From Tranquillimonas sp964472855 (GTDB lineage: Bacteria; Pseudomonadota; Alphaproteobacteria; Rhodobacterales; Rhodobacteraceae): a stretch of 38,250 bases of DNA. The DNA is taken from the NCBI GenBank assembly GCA_964472855.1, contig CAYYMJ010000025.1:1-38250 (forward strand). The letters are read 5' to 3'. A program made the translations under genes and the position numbers. Shown here one piece after another: positions 15,034-23,796 of the stretch. A model generated the notes under the pieces. The model was not told the origin of the DNA. It saw only the letters and a program-made list of their open reading frames with translations, and did no database searches. Numbering within the stretch: position 1 is the first letter of the stretch; each line of letters begins with the position of its first letter.

Positions 15034-16482
15034 CAACCCGGACCGGCGCGGTGGCTGGGGGCGGTCGCCGGTCAGCGCCGTTTCGACCAGTTCCGGCAGA
15101 CGCGGGCCCAGCCGCGCCAGCATCCGCGCCGTTCTGGACAGGTCGCGCAGCAGCGCGCGCGGCCCGACATTGCGGCGGATATAGTCCTCGACCACCGGGC
15201 GCGCCGTCTTCCATATGTTGATCTGCGGGTCCAGCGACCGGGCCACGCCTTCGACCACCACCATCGTGCGCTGCAGCAGGATCAGCTCGGTCCGGGTCTG
15301 CATGCCGAAACGCTCGGTCACCTCGAACATATAGGACAGAAGCCGCCCCATCGAGATCTGGCTGGCGTCCATCCCGAAGATCGGCTCGCCGACCGAGCGC
15401 AGGGCGCTGGCAAATTCATCGACATCGCGATCGGCCGGAACATAGCCGGCCTCGAAATGCACCTCGGCCACGCGGTGGTAATCCTTGCGGATGAAACCGA
15501 ACAGAATCTCGGCATAGACCCGGCGGGTGTATTCATCCAGCCGCCCCATGATGCCGAAATCGACCAGAACGATATCGCCGTTGGCGGCAATCTTAAGGTT
15601 GCCCTGATGCATGTCGGCGTGGAAATAGCCGTCGCGCAGGGCGTGGTTGAGAAACAGGCCGAGGATGCGCGCGCCCAGCGCCTTGCGGTCATGGCCGGCG
15701 GCATCGATGGCCGCCAGATCGTGGGCCGGGGCGCCTTCGGCCCAGCCCAGCGTCATGACCCGGCGCGCCGACAGGTTCCACTTGACCTTTGGCACCTGAA
15801 TGCCCTTGTCGCTGGCGGTATTGGCGGCATATTCCGCCGCCGCGGCGGTTTCCAGCCGCAGGTCAAGCTCGCCCATCACCACGCCTTCGAAATGGCGGAT
15901 CACGTCCAGCGGGCGCAGGCGCCGCGTCGTGGGCGCCAGAAGCTCGACCATGCGGGCGGCGAAATAGAAGGCGTCGATGTCGCGGCGAAACGCCCGTTCG
16001 ATTCGCGGGCGCAGAACCTTGATCGCCACCTGTTCGCCGGTCTCGGCCAGCCGGGCCTTGTGAACCTGTGCGATCGACGCCGCCGCGATCGGTTCGCTGA
16101 TCTCGGAAAACACCGCGTCGACGTCGATTTTCAGCTCTCGGGCGATGGTGTCGCGGGCCTGGGCCAGCGGAAAGGGCGGCAGTTCGTCCTGCAACACCCG
16201 CAACTGGGCGGCCACGTCGCTGCCCACCACGTCGGGCCGGGTCGACAGGATCTGCCCGAACTTGATATAGGCCGGGCCCAGCGCCGTCAGCGCCCGGGTC
16301 AGCGGCGGTTGCGACGGGTCGCCGCGCAGGCCCAGCGGCGCAAAGGGCAGACCCAGCAGGCGGGCGACGATGCGCAGCGGGCGCGGTGCGTTCATGGCCC
16401 GCAGAACCTGCCCCATGGCGCCGGTGCGTTCCAGCGTGGCGCCGGTGCGGATCAGCCGCCAGATATTATGAGGACCCCGCAT
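14950..16482 (-). CDS. ubiB: UbiB, ubiquinone biosynthesis atypical kinase/ATPase
   Basis: Membrane-associated ABC1/ADCK family protein needed for ubiquinone synthesis; it has ATPase activity and supports the Ubi complex. The 510 residues include the family KxGQ motif in GPAYIKFGQILSTRPD, the A-rich nucleotide loop AAASIAQVHKA, the lysine in VAIKVLRP, the catalytic stretch FHADMHQGNL and the metal motif LVDFGIMGRLDEY. A C-terminal membrane helix (AGWAVTLFVLGAAASGGSIW) closes the protein. The ATG at 16482 is 1 nt after the ubiE stop, so ubiE-ubiB is an operon. Its 3' end overlaps the convergent phosphotransferase by 84 bp. Confidence 0.96.
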   Translation of the reverse strand: MRGPHNIWRLIRTGATLERTGAMGQVLRAMNAPRPLRIVARLLGLPFAPLGLRGDPSQPPLTRALTALGPAYIKFGQILSTRPDVVGSDVAAQLRVLQDELPPFPLAQARDTIARELKIDVDAVFSEISEPIAAASIAQVHKARLAETGEQVAIKVLRPRIERAFRRDIDAFYFAARMVELLAPTTRRLRPLDVIRHFEGVVMGELDLRLETAAAAEYAANTASDKGIQVPKVKWNLSARRVMTLGWAEGAPAHDLAAIDAAGHDRKALGARILGLFLNHALRDGYFHADMHQGNLKIAANGDIVLVDFGIMGRLDEYTRRVYAEILFGFIRKDYHRVAEVHFEAGYVPADRDVDEFASALRSVGEPIFGMDASQISMGRLLSYMFEVTERFGMQTRTELILLQRTMVVVEGVARSLDPQINIWKTARPVVEDYIRRNVGPRALLRDLSRTARMLARLGPRLPELVETALTGDRPQPPRRSGLSAGWAVTLFVLGAAASGGSIWLFQLLQ

Positions 16483-16483
16483 G

Positions 16484-17227
16484 TCAGAGCTTCCAGCCCG
16501 AATGCAGCGCCGCCACGCCCAGCGACAGGTTGCGGTAGGCGACATTGCCGAACCCGGCGTCGCGCACCATGGCGGCGAACGTCTCTTGATTCGGGAATTT
16601 ACGAATGGATTCCACCAGATACTGGTAACTGTCGCGGTCACCCGTCACGGCCTTGCCCATGGCCGGAATGGCGTTGAAACTGTAGCGGTCGTACAGCCAT
16701 TGCAGCCCGCTGTCGGGGATATGCGAGAATTCGAGCACCATCAGCCGCCCGCCGTAGCGCAACACGCGAAGCGCCTCGGCCAGCGCATCCTGGGGGCGGG
16801 TCACGTTGCGGATGCCGAAGGCGATGGTATAGACGTCAAAGCTGGCATCCTCGAACGGCAGCGCCATGGCGTCGCCGGCCACCCAGCCCAGCCGGTCGGC
16901 GAACTGGGTCGCGTCGGCGCGCCGGCGGCCTTCGACCAGCATCGCCTCGGTCATGTCGCAAACCACCGCCTCGGCGCCAGGAGCGCGGCGCAGGAAGCGA
17001 AAGGCGATGTCGCCGGTGCCGCCGGCCACGTCCAGCAGGCGCTGGCCCGGCTGCGGGGCCAGCCAGTCCATCATCGCGTCTTTCCACAGCCGGTGAATGC
17101 CGCCCGACATCAGGTCGTTCATCACGTCATAGCGGCTGGCGACCGAGGTGAAGACCTCGTGCACCTTGCCGGCCTTTTCATCCTCGCGGACGGTCTGAAA
17201 GCCGAAGTGAGTGGTTTTGTCGGTCAT
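16484..17227 (-). CDS. ubiE: Ubiquinone/menaquinone C-methyltransferase UbiE
   Basis: SAM-dependent methyltransferase acting on the C2 position of the benzoquinol ring in ubiquinone synthesis. The 247 residues start THFGFQTVREDEKAGKVHEVF and contain ASRYDVMNDLMSGGIHRLWK, the SAM-binding DVAGGTGDIAFRFL, and the UbiE signatures FDVYTIAFGIRNVT and RLMVLEFS. The end HSGWKL is typical of the proteobacterial enzyme. It is the first gene of the ubiE-ubiB operon (1-nt gap) and is divergent from mutM with a 120-bp interval that must hold both promoters. Confidence 0.97.
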   Translation of the reverse strand: MTDKTTHFGFQTVREDEKAGKVHEVFTSVASRYDVMNDLMSGGIHRLWKDAMMDWLAPQPGQRLLDVAGGTGDIAFRFLRRAPGAEAVVCDMTEAMLVEGRRRADATQFADRLGWVAGDAMALPFEDASFDVYTIAFGIRNVTRPQDALAEALRVLRYGGRLMVLEFSHIPDSGLQWLYDRYSFNAIPAMGKAVTGDRDSYQYLVESIRKFPNQETFAAMVRDAGFGNVAYRNLSLGVAALHSGWKL

Positions 17228-17347
17228 GGCCCAGCATTCTTGGTGATTGTCATCTGCCAGCGATACAGAGGCTTGGCGCCCGTTACAAATGCCGTGCCGC
17301 CGCAGGTGCCGTTGCCAAGCGCTCGCGGGGCGCCTAAGCCGGCGGTC

Positions 17348-18211
17348 ATGCCGGAATTGCCCGAAGTCGAAACCGTGCGGCGCGGCCTGGCGCCGGTGGT
17401 CGAGGGCGCGGTGCTGACCCGCGTTACCGTCAACCGCCCCGACCTGCGCTGGCCATTTCCCGAAAACATGGCCGGCCGCCTGACCGGGCAGCGGGTGCTG
17501 CGCATCGGGCGGCGGTCGAAATACCTGCTGTTCGACCTGTCGGGTGGCGAAACGCTGATCGTGCATCTTGGCATGTCCGGGCGCATGCTGATCTCGGCCG
17601 GCACGGCGCGCGCCACGCCCGGGGCGTTTCATCTGCCGCAGCGCGCCGCCGAAAAGCACGACCATGTGGTGTTCGACCTGTCGGGCGGCGCGCGGGTGAC
17701 CTTCAACGACGCGCGGCGATTCGGCCTGATGGACCTGGTGGCCACCGATGCAACCGACCGCCACCGCCTGTTGCGCGACATCGGGCCCGAACCGCTGGGC
17801 AACGGATTTGACGCGCGCCTGCTGGCCGACCGGCTGGCGGGCCGGCGCTCGCCGGTAAAGACCGCGCTGCTGGATCAGCGCGTGGTGGCCGGGCTGGGCA
17901 ACATCTATGTGTGCGAGGCGCTGTTCGCGGCGCGAATCTCTCCGCTGCGCCCGGCGGCGACGCTGGCCGAAACTCAGGTCGCGGCGTTGGTGCCGGCAAT
18001 CCGCCGAATTCTGACCGACGCCATTGCCGCCGGCGGAAGTTCGCTGAAAGACCATCGGCAGGCCACGGGCGAGCTGGGCTATTTTCAACATGATTTCAAG
18101 GTCTACGGGCGTGAAGGCCAGCCCTGCTGCACCCCGGGTTGCCCGGGCGTCATTGCCCGGATCCCGCAGGCGGGGCGGTCGACCTTTCACTGCCCGGACT
18201 GTCAAACTTAG
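17348..18211 (+). CDS. mutM: Formamidopyrimidine-DNA glycosylase (Fpg)
   Basis: Base excision repair enzyme that removes 8-oxoguanine and formamidopyrimidines and nicks the strand. The 287 residues begin PELPEVETVRRGL after Met; P2 is the Schiff-base nucleophile and E3 the general acid. K58 lies in the conserved RRSKYLLF hairpin. The helix-two-turn-helix region has VVAGLGNIYVCEALF, and the zinc finger at the C-terminus uses C260/C261, C265, C282 and C285 (CPDC). The ATG at 17348 is fixed by the need for a free proline at position 2. The pairing with ubiE-ubiB back to back is common in proteobacteria. Confidence 0.97.
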   Translation: MPELPEVETVRRGLAPVVEGAVLTRVTVNRPDLRWPFPENMAGRLTGQRVLRIGRRSKYLLFDLSGGETLIVHLGMSGRMLISAGTARATPGAFHLPQRAAEKHDHVVFDLSGGARVTFNDARRFGLMDLVATDATDRHRLLRDIGPEPLGNGFDARLLADRLAGRRSPVKTALLDQRVVAGLGNIYVCEALFAARISPLRPAATLAETQVAALVPAIRRILTDAIAAGGSSLKDHRQATGELGYFQHDFKVYGREGQPCCTPGCPGVIARIPQAGRSTFHCPDCQT

Positions 18212-18277
18212 CTTGATCCGGCTGACCGTGCTGCTAAGGCTTCGTCCCTAGACTGGAACAGCGAAAGCCGGTGGCCC

Positions 18278-19054
18278 ATGGCCTATACGACGATCATCGT
18301 TGAGATCGAAGACCACGTCGCCCTGATCAAGCTTAACCGCCCTGACGCCCTGAACGCCTTGAATTCCGAGATGTTGGGCGAATTGGTGCAGGCGCTGGGC
18401 GAGGCGGAAGCCAATGACAAGGTGCGCTGCGTCATCATCACCGGCTCGGACAAGGCCTTTGCCGCCGGCGCCGACATTTCCGAGATGGCCGGCAGGTCGA
18501 TGGTCGACATGTTCGGCAACGACTATTTCGCGGCACAGGCCCGGGCGATCGAAAACTGCCGCAAGCCGATCATTGCCGCCGTGGCCGGATATGCGCTGGG
18601 CGGCGGGTGCGAGCTGGCGATGCTGTGCGATTTCATCATCGCCGCCGACACCGCCAAGTTCGGCCAGCCCGAGATCAACCTTGGCGTGGTGGCCGGCATC
18701 GGCGGCACCCAGCGGCTGACGCGCTTTGTCGGCAAGTCCAAGTCGATGGAGATGCATCTGACCGGGCGCTTCATGGGCGCCGACGAGGCCGAGCGTTCGG
18801 GGCTGGTCAGCCGGGTCGTGCCGCCCAAGAAGCTGATGGAAGAGGCGCGGCAAGCGGCCGAGAAGATCGCCGAAAAATCGCTGCTGACCACGATGGCCGT
18901 GAAAGAGGCGGTCAACCGCGCCTACGAGACCACCCTGTCCGAGGGCGTGCTGCACGAACGGCGGCTGTTTCACATGCTGTTCGCCACCGAAGACCAGACC
19001 GAGGGCATGCAGGCCTTTGTCGAAAAGCGCGAGCCTCAGTTTCGCGACAAATAG
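18278..19054 (+). CDS. Enoyl-CoA hydratase (crotonase family)
   Basis: Adds water to trans-2-enoyl-CoA in fatty acid beta-oxidation or related catabolism. The 258 residues match short-chain hydratases closely: the oxyanion segment AAGADISEM near 62-70, GGGCELAMLCD with E112, and GQPEINLGVVAGIGGTQRL with E132, the two catalytic glutamates of crotonase. PaaF, Ech and FadB1x are possible names and cannot be told apart here. It stands alone between mutM and rpsT. A weak promoter (TTGATC-N16-TAAGGC, 18213-18240) lies inside an inverted repeat CTTAGC/GCTAAG. Confidence 0.94.
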   Translation: MAYTTIIVEIEDHVALIKLNRPDALNALNSEMLGELVQALGEAEANDKVRCVIITGSDKAFAAGADISEMAGRSMVDMFGNDYFAAQARAIENCRKPIIAAVAGYALGGGCELAMLCDFIIAADTAKFGQPEINLGVVAGIGGTQRLTRFVGKSKSMEMHLTGRFMGADEAERSGLVSRVVPPKKLMEEARQAAEKIAEKSLLTTMAVKEAVNRAYETTLSEGVLHERRLFHMLFATEDQTEGMQAFVEKREPQFRDK

Positions 19055-19090
19055 GCCCCGCGGCGGCGGGAACATTCCGCTTCACATCGG

Positions 19091-19137
19091 GCGGGCCTTG
19101 GCGTAAGGCACCCCCAAGACATGCGCGTGAGGCCCGC
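19091..19137 (+). promoter_or_regulatory. Inverted repeat in the rpsT leader
   Basis: GCGGGCCT (19091-19098) pairs perfectly with AGGCCCGC (19130-19137) around a 31-nt loop that can itself pair TTGG with CCAA. It lies 92 nt before the S20 start. Ribosomal protein leaders are often autoregulatory, but a terminator remnant or chance is also possible. Confidence 0.3.
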
Positions 19138-19228
19138 TCTGGCCGGATTTCGCCCGGTAACAAACCCGGGGTCGGGAACTCCCGTGCACCTGCAATCGAG
19201 ACACGAGACCCGACGAAAGAGATCAGCC

Positions 19229-19492
19229 ATGGCCAATTCACCCCAAGCCAAGAAACGCGCCCGCCAGAATCAGCGTCGCTTTGACGTCAACAAGGCGCGC
19301 CGTTCGCGTATCCGCACCTACCTGCGCAAGGTCGAGGAAGCGATTGCTTCGGGCGACAAGGATGCCGCCGCCACCGCCCTGCGCACCGCCCAGCCCGAGC
19401 TGATGCGCGGCGTCACCCGCGGCGTGTATCACAAGAACACCGCCTCGCGAAAAATGTCGCGGCTTTCGTCGCGGGTCAAAGCGCTGGGCTGA
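19229..19492 (+). CDS. rpsT: 30S ribosomal protein S20
   Basis: Primary 16S rRNA-binding protein of the small subunit. The 87 residues begin ANSPQAKKRARQNQRRFDVNKARRSR in pieces typical of alphaproteobacterial S20, are strongly basic and helical, and end RLSSRVKALG. The ATG at 19229 follows AAAGAG. The frame continues upstream for 36 codons without homology. A strong intrinsic terminator lies 38 nt after the stop. rpsT directly before dnaA is the common alphaproteobacterial order. Confidence 0.97.
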   Translation: MANSPQAKKRARQNQRRFDVNKARRSRIRTYLRKVEEAIASGDKDAAATALRTAQPELMRGVTRGVYHKNTASRKMSRLSSRVKALG

Positions 19493-19530
19493 CCATCAGG
19501 CCCACGGCCGGCAATCACCGCAAGTCAGGG

Positions 19531-19558
19531 AAAACGCGCGATTCTCGCGCGTTTTTTT
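19531..19558 (+). terminator. Intrinsic terminator of rpsT
   Basis: ACGCGCGA (19534-19541), loop TTC, TCGCGCGT (19545-19552), followed by a run of seven T (19552-19558). A-residues flank the 5' side, so a weaker activity on the other strand is possible. Confidence 0.92.
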
Positions 19559-20063
19559 CGTTTACAAGCGATTTTTTCAAGAAAATTCACTTTGGGGATT
19601 CGCGGGGCGGAATCCCGAGTCAACATCATTGATCCGTTGCGCGGGCTTCGCAGGGCGCTGTAGCTTGTCCATGCGATTCACTTTCGCCTCGGGGGGACAT
19701 GACGAAAAACCGGTAAGCTCAGGGACGGGCAACTGCTGTCGGCGTTACGCCAGCCCCCTCTGAACGACCGGACCGGACGCCAAGATGGCTCGGCCGCGGG
19801 ACCGGGAACCATTGGTCCGGAAGGCAAGGCGCAGCGATGCGCGGCGCCTGCGTCAATCATGTCCGATATGTCGCTTCGGCGGCAGCCATGAAACCAAAGG
19901 CCAGCTTTGGCCGGTGGTTCTGTCTACGTGCACTGGCGTGGCAACGTCGGCGGCCGACCCGTGGAAGCCTGTGATTCGCATTGGCGACGGCCCGTTCACT
20001 CGCGGGGCGTCGAATAATGGTCCGCGCAAAAGCGGACGGTGGGACATGAATTTGATAGGCGCG
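19559..20063. other. Non-coding interval upstream of dnaA
   Basis: About 500 bp without a supported gene. The first 60 bp are AT-rich for this genome (stretch ATTTTTTCAAGAAAATTC near 19571-19588) and are followed by the inverted repeat GGGATTC/GAATCCC (19595-19601 and 19610-19616, 8-nt loop). The rest is GC-rich; the dnaA frame stays open through it from 19785 but shows no homology. I searched for DnaA boxes by eye and found nothing better than TTGTCCATG near 19666, six of nine positions. It must hold the dnaA promoter; whether it is oriC cannot be decided. Confidence 0.6.
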
Positions 20064-21413
20064 ATGACAGACGAATCCTGGGGGACAATCCGGCAAAGGC
20101 TGATCAAGACGGTGGGCAAGAACAACTACCACAGTTGGATCGAGCCGCTGGTCTTTGCCGATATCGACGATGGCGTGGCAACCTTCGAGGTGCCGACCCA
20201 GTTTCTTGGTAACTGGGTCGACCGCAATTACGGCGACACCATCCTGACCGAGATGGCCAAATCCGGCGCCCGCGTGCGCCGGATCGAATTTCGGGTGGCC
20301 CCGCGCGGAACATCGGGCGCCGCCCCGGCGGTGCGCCGTGCGCCTGCTGCCGAAAGCGTCGCGGCCGAAGAATTGCCCGGCGCCGCGCTGGACCCGCGCT
20401 TTACCTTCGACGCCTTCGTGGTTGGCAAGCCGAACGAGCTGGCCCATGCCGCCGCGCGCCGGGTCGCCGCCGGGTCGGCGGTGTCTTTCAATCCGCTGGT
20501 GCTGTATGGCGGCGTCGGTCTGGGCAAGACCCACCTGATGCACGCCATCGCGTGGGAGCTGAAGCGCAAGAACCCCGGCCTGCGGGTTCTGTATCTGTCG
20601 GCCGAACAGTTCATGTACCGCTTTATCCAGGCGCTGCGCGAACGGGCGATGATTGACTTCAAACAGCTGTTCCGTTCGGTCGATGTGCTGATCGTCGACG
20701 ATGTCCAGTTCATCGCCGGCAAGGACAGCACCCAAGAGGAATTCTTCCACACCTTCAACGCGCTGGTGGACCAGAACAAGCAGATCATCATCTCGTCCGA
20801 CCGTGCCCCGGGCGAGATCGAGGGCATGGAATCGCGCATTGTCAGCCGCCTTCAGTCAGGGCTGGGTGTCGACGTGCACCCGACCACTTACGAGCTGCGG
20901 CTGGGCATCCTGCAGCAAAAACTGGAACAGTTCCGCCCGCAATTTGGCGGGGTCGAGGTGGAAGACGGGGTGCTGGAATTCCTGGCCCATCGCATCACCT
21001 CGAACGTGCGGGTGCTGGAAGGGGCGCTGATGCGCCTGTTCGCCTTTGGCAGCCTTGTCGACCGGCCGCTGGATCTGGCACTGACCCAGGAATGCCTTGT
21101 CGACATTCTCAAGCAGTCCGACCGCCAGACCACCATCGACGAGATCCAGCGCAAGGTCTGCGACCATTACAATATTCGCATCTCGGACATTGTCGGCCCC
21201 AAACGCAGCCGGGTGTTCGTGCGTCCGCGCCAGATTGCCATGTATCTGGCCAAGCATCTGACCTCGCGGTCGCTGCCCGAGATCGGGCGCAAGTTCGGCG
21301 GCCGGGACCACACCACGATCATGCATGGCGTCCGCAAGATCGAAGAGCTTCGCCAGGAAGATCACCAGATGGCCGAAGACATCGAAATGCTGCGCCGCGC
21401 CCTCACTGAATAG
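20064..21413 (+). CDS. dnaA: Chromosomal replication initiator DnaA
   Basis: AAA+ protein that binds oriC and opens it in the ATP form. The 449 residues show domain I (1-75, starting SWGTIRQRLIKTVGKNNYHSW), a short Ala/Pro-rich linker (about 80-108), the AAA+ domain with Walker A GGVGLGKTH at 149-157, Walker B VLIVDDVQFI and the arginine-finger region, and domain IV with the DnaA signature GGRDHTTIMHGVRKIEEL. Two ATGs compete: 20064 (MTDESW, chosen for fit to homologues) and 20046, six codons upstream. Upstream is 500 bp of non-coding DNA after the rpsT terminator. Confidence 0.97.
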   Translation: MTDESWGTIRQRLIKTVGKNNYHSWIEPLVFADIDDGVATFEVPTQFLGNWVDRNYGDTILTEMAKSGARVRRIEFRVAPRGTSGAAPAVRRAPAAESVAAEELPGAALDPRFTFDAFVVGKPNELAHAAARRVAAGSAVSFNPLVLYGGVGLGKTHLMHAIAWELKRKNPGLRVLYLSAEQFMYRFIQALRERAMIDFKQLFRSVDVLIVDDVQFIAGKDSTQEEFFHTFNALVDQNKQIIISSDRAPGEIEGMESRIVSRLQSGLGVDVHPTTYELRLGILQQKLEQFRPQFGGVEVEDGVLEFLAHRITSNVRVLEGALMRLFAFGSLVDRPLDLALTQECLVDILKQSDRQTTIDEIQRKVCDHYNIRISDIVGPKRSRVFVRPRQIAMYLAKHLTSRSLPEIGRKFGGRDHTTIMHGVRKIEELRQEDHQMAEDIEMLRRALTE

Positions 21414-21472
21414 GGGTTGTGGCCGGTGGGCTTGACCCTTCGGGCCATTCGCTTCAACTCTGCCGAAAGGTC

Positions 21473-21500
21473 TTGCCAGAGGCGGCGGAACCGCTAGGGT
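21473..21500 (+). promoter_or_regulatory. Candidate dnaN promoter
   Basis: TTGCCA (21473-21478), 16 nt, TAGGGT (21495-21500), predicting transcription from about 21507 and a 23-nt leader containing GGAGAGGG. This would let dnaN-recF and the following genes be transcribed apart from dnaA. Confidence 0.45.
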
Positions 21501-21529
21501 TGCCGCCCCGGCCAAGGTGGAGAGGGACA

Positions 21530-22648
21530 ATGAAACTCAGCATTGAACGCGGCGTGCTCTTGAAGGCCGTGTCCCAGGCGCAGTCGGTCGTTGAACGGCG
21601 CAACACCATTCCGATCCTTGCCAACGTGCTGATCGAGGCCGAGGGCAGCCAGGTCAGTTTCCGCGCCACCGATCTGGATATCGAGGTGGTGGACCGGGCC
21701 GCCGCGATGGTCGAACGCGCGGGCGCGACCACGGTCAGCGCCGTGACCCTGCATGACATCGTGCGCAAGCTGCCCGACGGCGCACTGGTGTCGCTGGCCG
21801 ACGACGGCGCCTCGGGGCGGCTGACGGTCGAGGCGGGGCGGTCGAACTTTTCGCTGGCCACGCTGCCGCGCGAAGATTTCCCGGTGATGGCCAACACGGA
21901 ATATGCCTCGAATTTCTCGGCCGACGCGCCGGTGCTGCGGCGGCTGTTCGACAAGTCGAAATTCGCGATCTCGACCGAAGAGACACGCTATTACCTGAAC
22001 GGCGTCTATATGCATGTGGCCGACGGCTCTGACGGCCCGGCCCTGCGCTGCGTGGCCACCGACGGCCACAGGCTGGCCCGCATCGACGCGCCCCTGCCGC
22101 TGGGGGCCGAAGACATGCCGGGCGTCATCGTGCCGCGCAAGACCGTGGGCGAATTGCGCAAGCTTCTGGACGATGACGAGGCCAAGATCGCCGTCAGTGT
22201 CAGCGAAACCAAGGTGCGCTTTGCCACGCAGGACATTGCCCTGACCTCGAAAGTGATCGACGGCACCTTCCCCGATTATTCCCGCGTCATCCCGGACGGC
22301 AACACCCGCCGCATGGAGGTGGATGCCGCCGACTTCGCCAAGGCGGTGGACCGCGTCGCTACGGTCAGCTCGGAACGGTCGCGGGCGGTCAAGCTGGCGC
22401 TGGACGAAGACCGGCTGATCCTGTCGGTCAACGCCCCCGACAGCGGCGCCGCCGAAGAGGAACTGGCCGTGGCCTATGGCGACGACCGGCTCGAAATCGG
22501 CTTTAACGCCCGTTATCTGCTGGAAATCGCCAATCAGGTGGACCGAGAGAACGCGGTGTTCCTGTTCAATTCGGCCGGCGACCCGACGCTGATGCGCGAA
22601 GGCAATGACGACAGCGCGATTTACGTCGTGATGCCGATGCGCGTCTGA
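21530..22648 (+). CDS. dnaN: DNA polymerase III beta sliding clamp
   Basis: Ring-shaped processivity clamp of the replicative polymerase. The 372 residues show the three-domain clamp pattern: MKLSIERGVLLKAVSQAQSVVERR in domain I, TRYYLNGVYMH and CVATDGHRLAR in domain II, and the C-terminal end YVVMPMRV, where the final M-x-M-R forms part of the partner-binding pocket. The ATG at 21530 sits behind GGAGAGGG. It lies 116 nt after dnaA and 65 nt before recF in the classical dnaA-dnaN-recF order. Confidence 0.97.
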   Translation: MKLSIERGVLLKAVSQAQSVVERRNTIPILANVLIEAEGSQVSFRATDLDIEVVDRAAAMVERAGATTVSAVTLHDIVRKLPDGALVSLADDGASGRLTVEAGRSNFSLATLPREDFPVMANTEYASNFSADAPVLRRLFDKSKFAISTEETRYYLNGVYMHVADGSDGPALRCVATDGHRLARIDAPLPLGAEDMPGVIVPRKTVGELRKLLDDDEAKIAVSVSETKVRFATQDIALTSKVIDGTFPDYSRVIPDGNTRRMEVDAADFAKAVDRVATVSSERSRAVKLALDEDRLILSVNAPDSGAAEEELAVAYGDDRLEIGFNARYLLEIANQVDRENAVFLFNSAGDPTLMREGNDDSAIYVVMPMRV

Positions 22649-22654
22649 TGAAAT

Positions 22655-22700
22655 CCGCCTGCCGGCGGATGCCTCTGGCAGGGATATTTCAAGACACGAG
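22655..22700 (+). repeat. Intergenic repeat, copy C
   Basis: Between dnaN and recF, CCTGCC pairs with GGCAGG (about 22658-22683) and is followed by GATATTTCAAGACACGAGAAAG. A reversed relative, copy D, lies at 30908-30955. The form G-C-C-T-C-x-G-G-C-x-G-G-G-A-T-A-T-T-T is one I associate with Rhodobacterales intergenic regions, a recollection I cannot verify here. The recF ribosome binding site follows immediately. Confidence 0.5.
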
Positions 22701-22713
22701 AAAGGGAAGGGTC

Positions 22714-23796
22714 ATGCCCGGGCTGCACCTGTCGGCGCTGACCCTGTCGCATTTCCGGTCGCACAAGGGGCTGGCGCTGGCGCTGGACGGGCGGCCGGTG
22801 GCCCTGTTCGGGCCCAATGGCGCCGGCAAGACCAATATTCTCGAAGCGATTTCGCTGTTGTCGCCCGGGCGTGGGTTGCGCCGGGCGGTCGCCGACGATC
22901 TGGCCCGGCGGCCCGAACGGCTGGGCTGGCGGATCGACGCGATGCTCGAGGCGCAGGGCCAGTCGCGCGAGGTTGCGCTGCGCGCGGAATCCGGCGCGTC
23001 GCGGTCGGTGCGGATCGACGGCAAGGCCGCGCCGCAGGCGGCGCTGGGACGGATCGCGCCGATCCTGTGGCTGGTGCCGTCAATGGACCGTCTGTGGACC
23101 GAGGCGGCCGAGGGGCGGCGGCGGTTTCTGGACCGGATTGCCATGGGTTTCGACCCCGCCCATGCCGAGGCCAGCCTGCGCTATGACCGGGCCATGCGCG
23201 AACGCAACCGCCTGTTGCGCGACGAGGTGCGCGACGACAGCTGGTATATGGCGCTAGAGACGACAATGGCCGCGTCCGGGCAGCAGATCACCGCCGCGCG
23301 CCACGCGGCGCTGGCGCGCATCGCGGCGGCCGAGGATGCGGCGTCGCGCTTTCCCGTGGCCGGCCTGACGCTGACTGGCGGCGAGGCCGGCGCGCTGGCC
23401 GATCTGCTGGCGGCCGGCCGCGCGCGCGACATGGCCGCGGGGCGCACGCTGAGCGGGCCGCACCGCGCCGACCTGACGGCGGTTTACCGCGACAAGGGCG
23501 TCGCGGCGGCGCAATGTTCGACCGGCGAACAAAAGGCGCTGCTGATCTCGGTGGTGCTGGCAACGGCCCGGGCGCTGGCTGACGGCACCGGGGTTGCGCC
23601 GCTGCTGTTGCTGGACGAGGTCGCCGCCCATCTTGATGCCGCGCGCCGGGTGGCGCTGTATGACGAGATAAGCGCGCTGGGCGCACAGGCCTGGATGACG
23701 GGCACCGGGGCCGAGCTGTTTACCGATCTTGGCGACCGCGTCCAGCGGTTCGCGGTGACCGAGACCGGCGGCGAAAGCCGGGTGGAGGAAACATGA
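22714..23796 (+). CDS. recF: DNA replication and repair protein RecF
   Basis: SMC-like ATPase of the RecFOR pathway that helps load RecA at gaps. The 360 residues begin LHLSALTLSHFRSHKGL. Walker A is GPNGAGKTN at 33-41, the ABC-type signature is CSTGEQKALLISV, and Walker B is LLLLDEVAAHLDAARR. The ATG at 22714 has AAGGGAAGG upstream; the preceding in-frame codons cover the intergenic repeat and have no homology. The stop overlaps the start of the VOC gene (ATGA), the first of four such overlaps before gyrB. Confidence 0.95.
   Translation: MPGLHLSALTLSHFRSHKGLALALDGRPVALFGPNGAGKTNILEAISLLSPGRGLRRAVADDLARRPERLGWRIDAMLEAQGQSREVALRAESGASRSVRIDGKAAPQAALGRIAPILWLVPSMDRLWTEAAEGRRRFLDRIAMGFDPAHAEASLRYDRAMRERNRLLRDEVRDDSWYMALETTMAASGQQITAARHAALARIAAAEDAASRFPVAGLTLTGGEAGALADLLAAGRARDMAAGRTLSGPHRADLTAVYRDKGVAAAQCSTGEQKALLISVVLATARALADGTGVAPLLLLDEVAAHLDAARRVALYDEISALGAQAWMTGTGAELFTDLGDRVQRFAVTETGGESRVEET

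Noticed and set aside
15457..16677. A 406-codon plus-strand frame antisense to ubiB and ubiE
   Set aside because: Composition of a GC-rich shadow frame; both genes on the other strand have full catalytic motifs.
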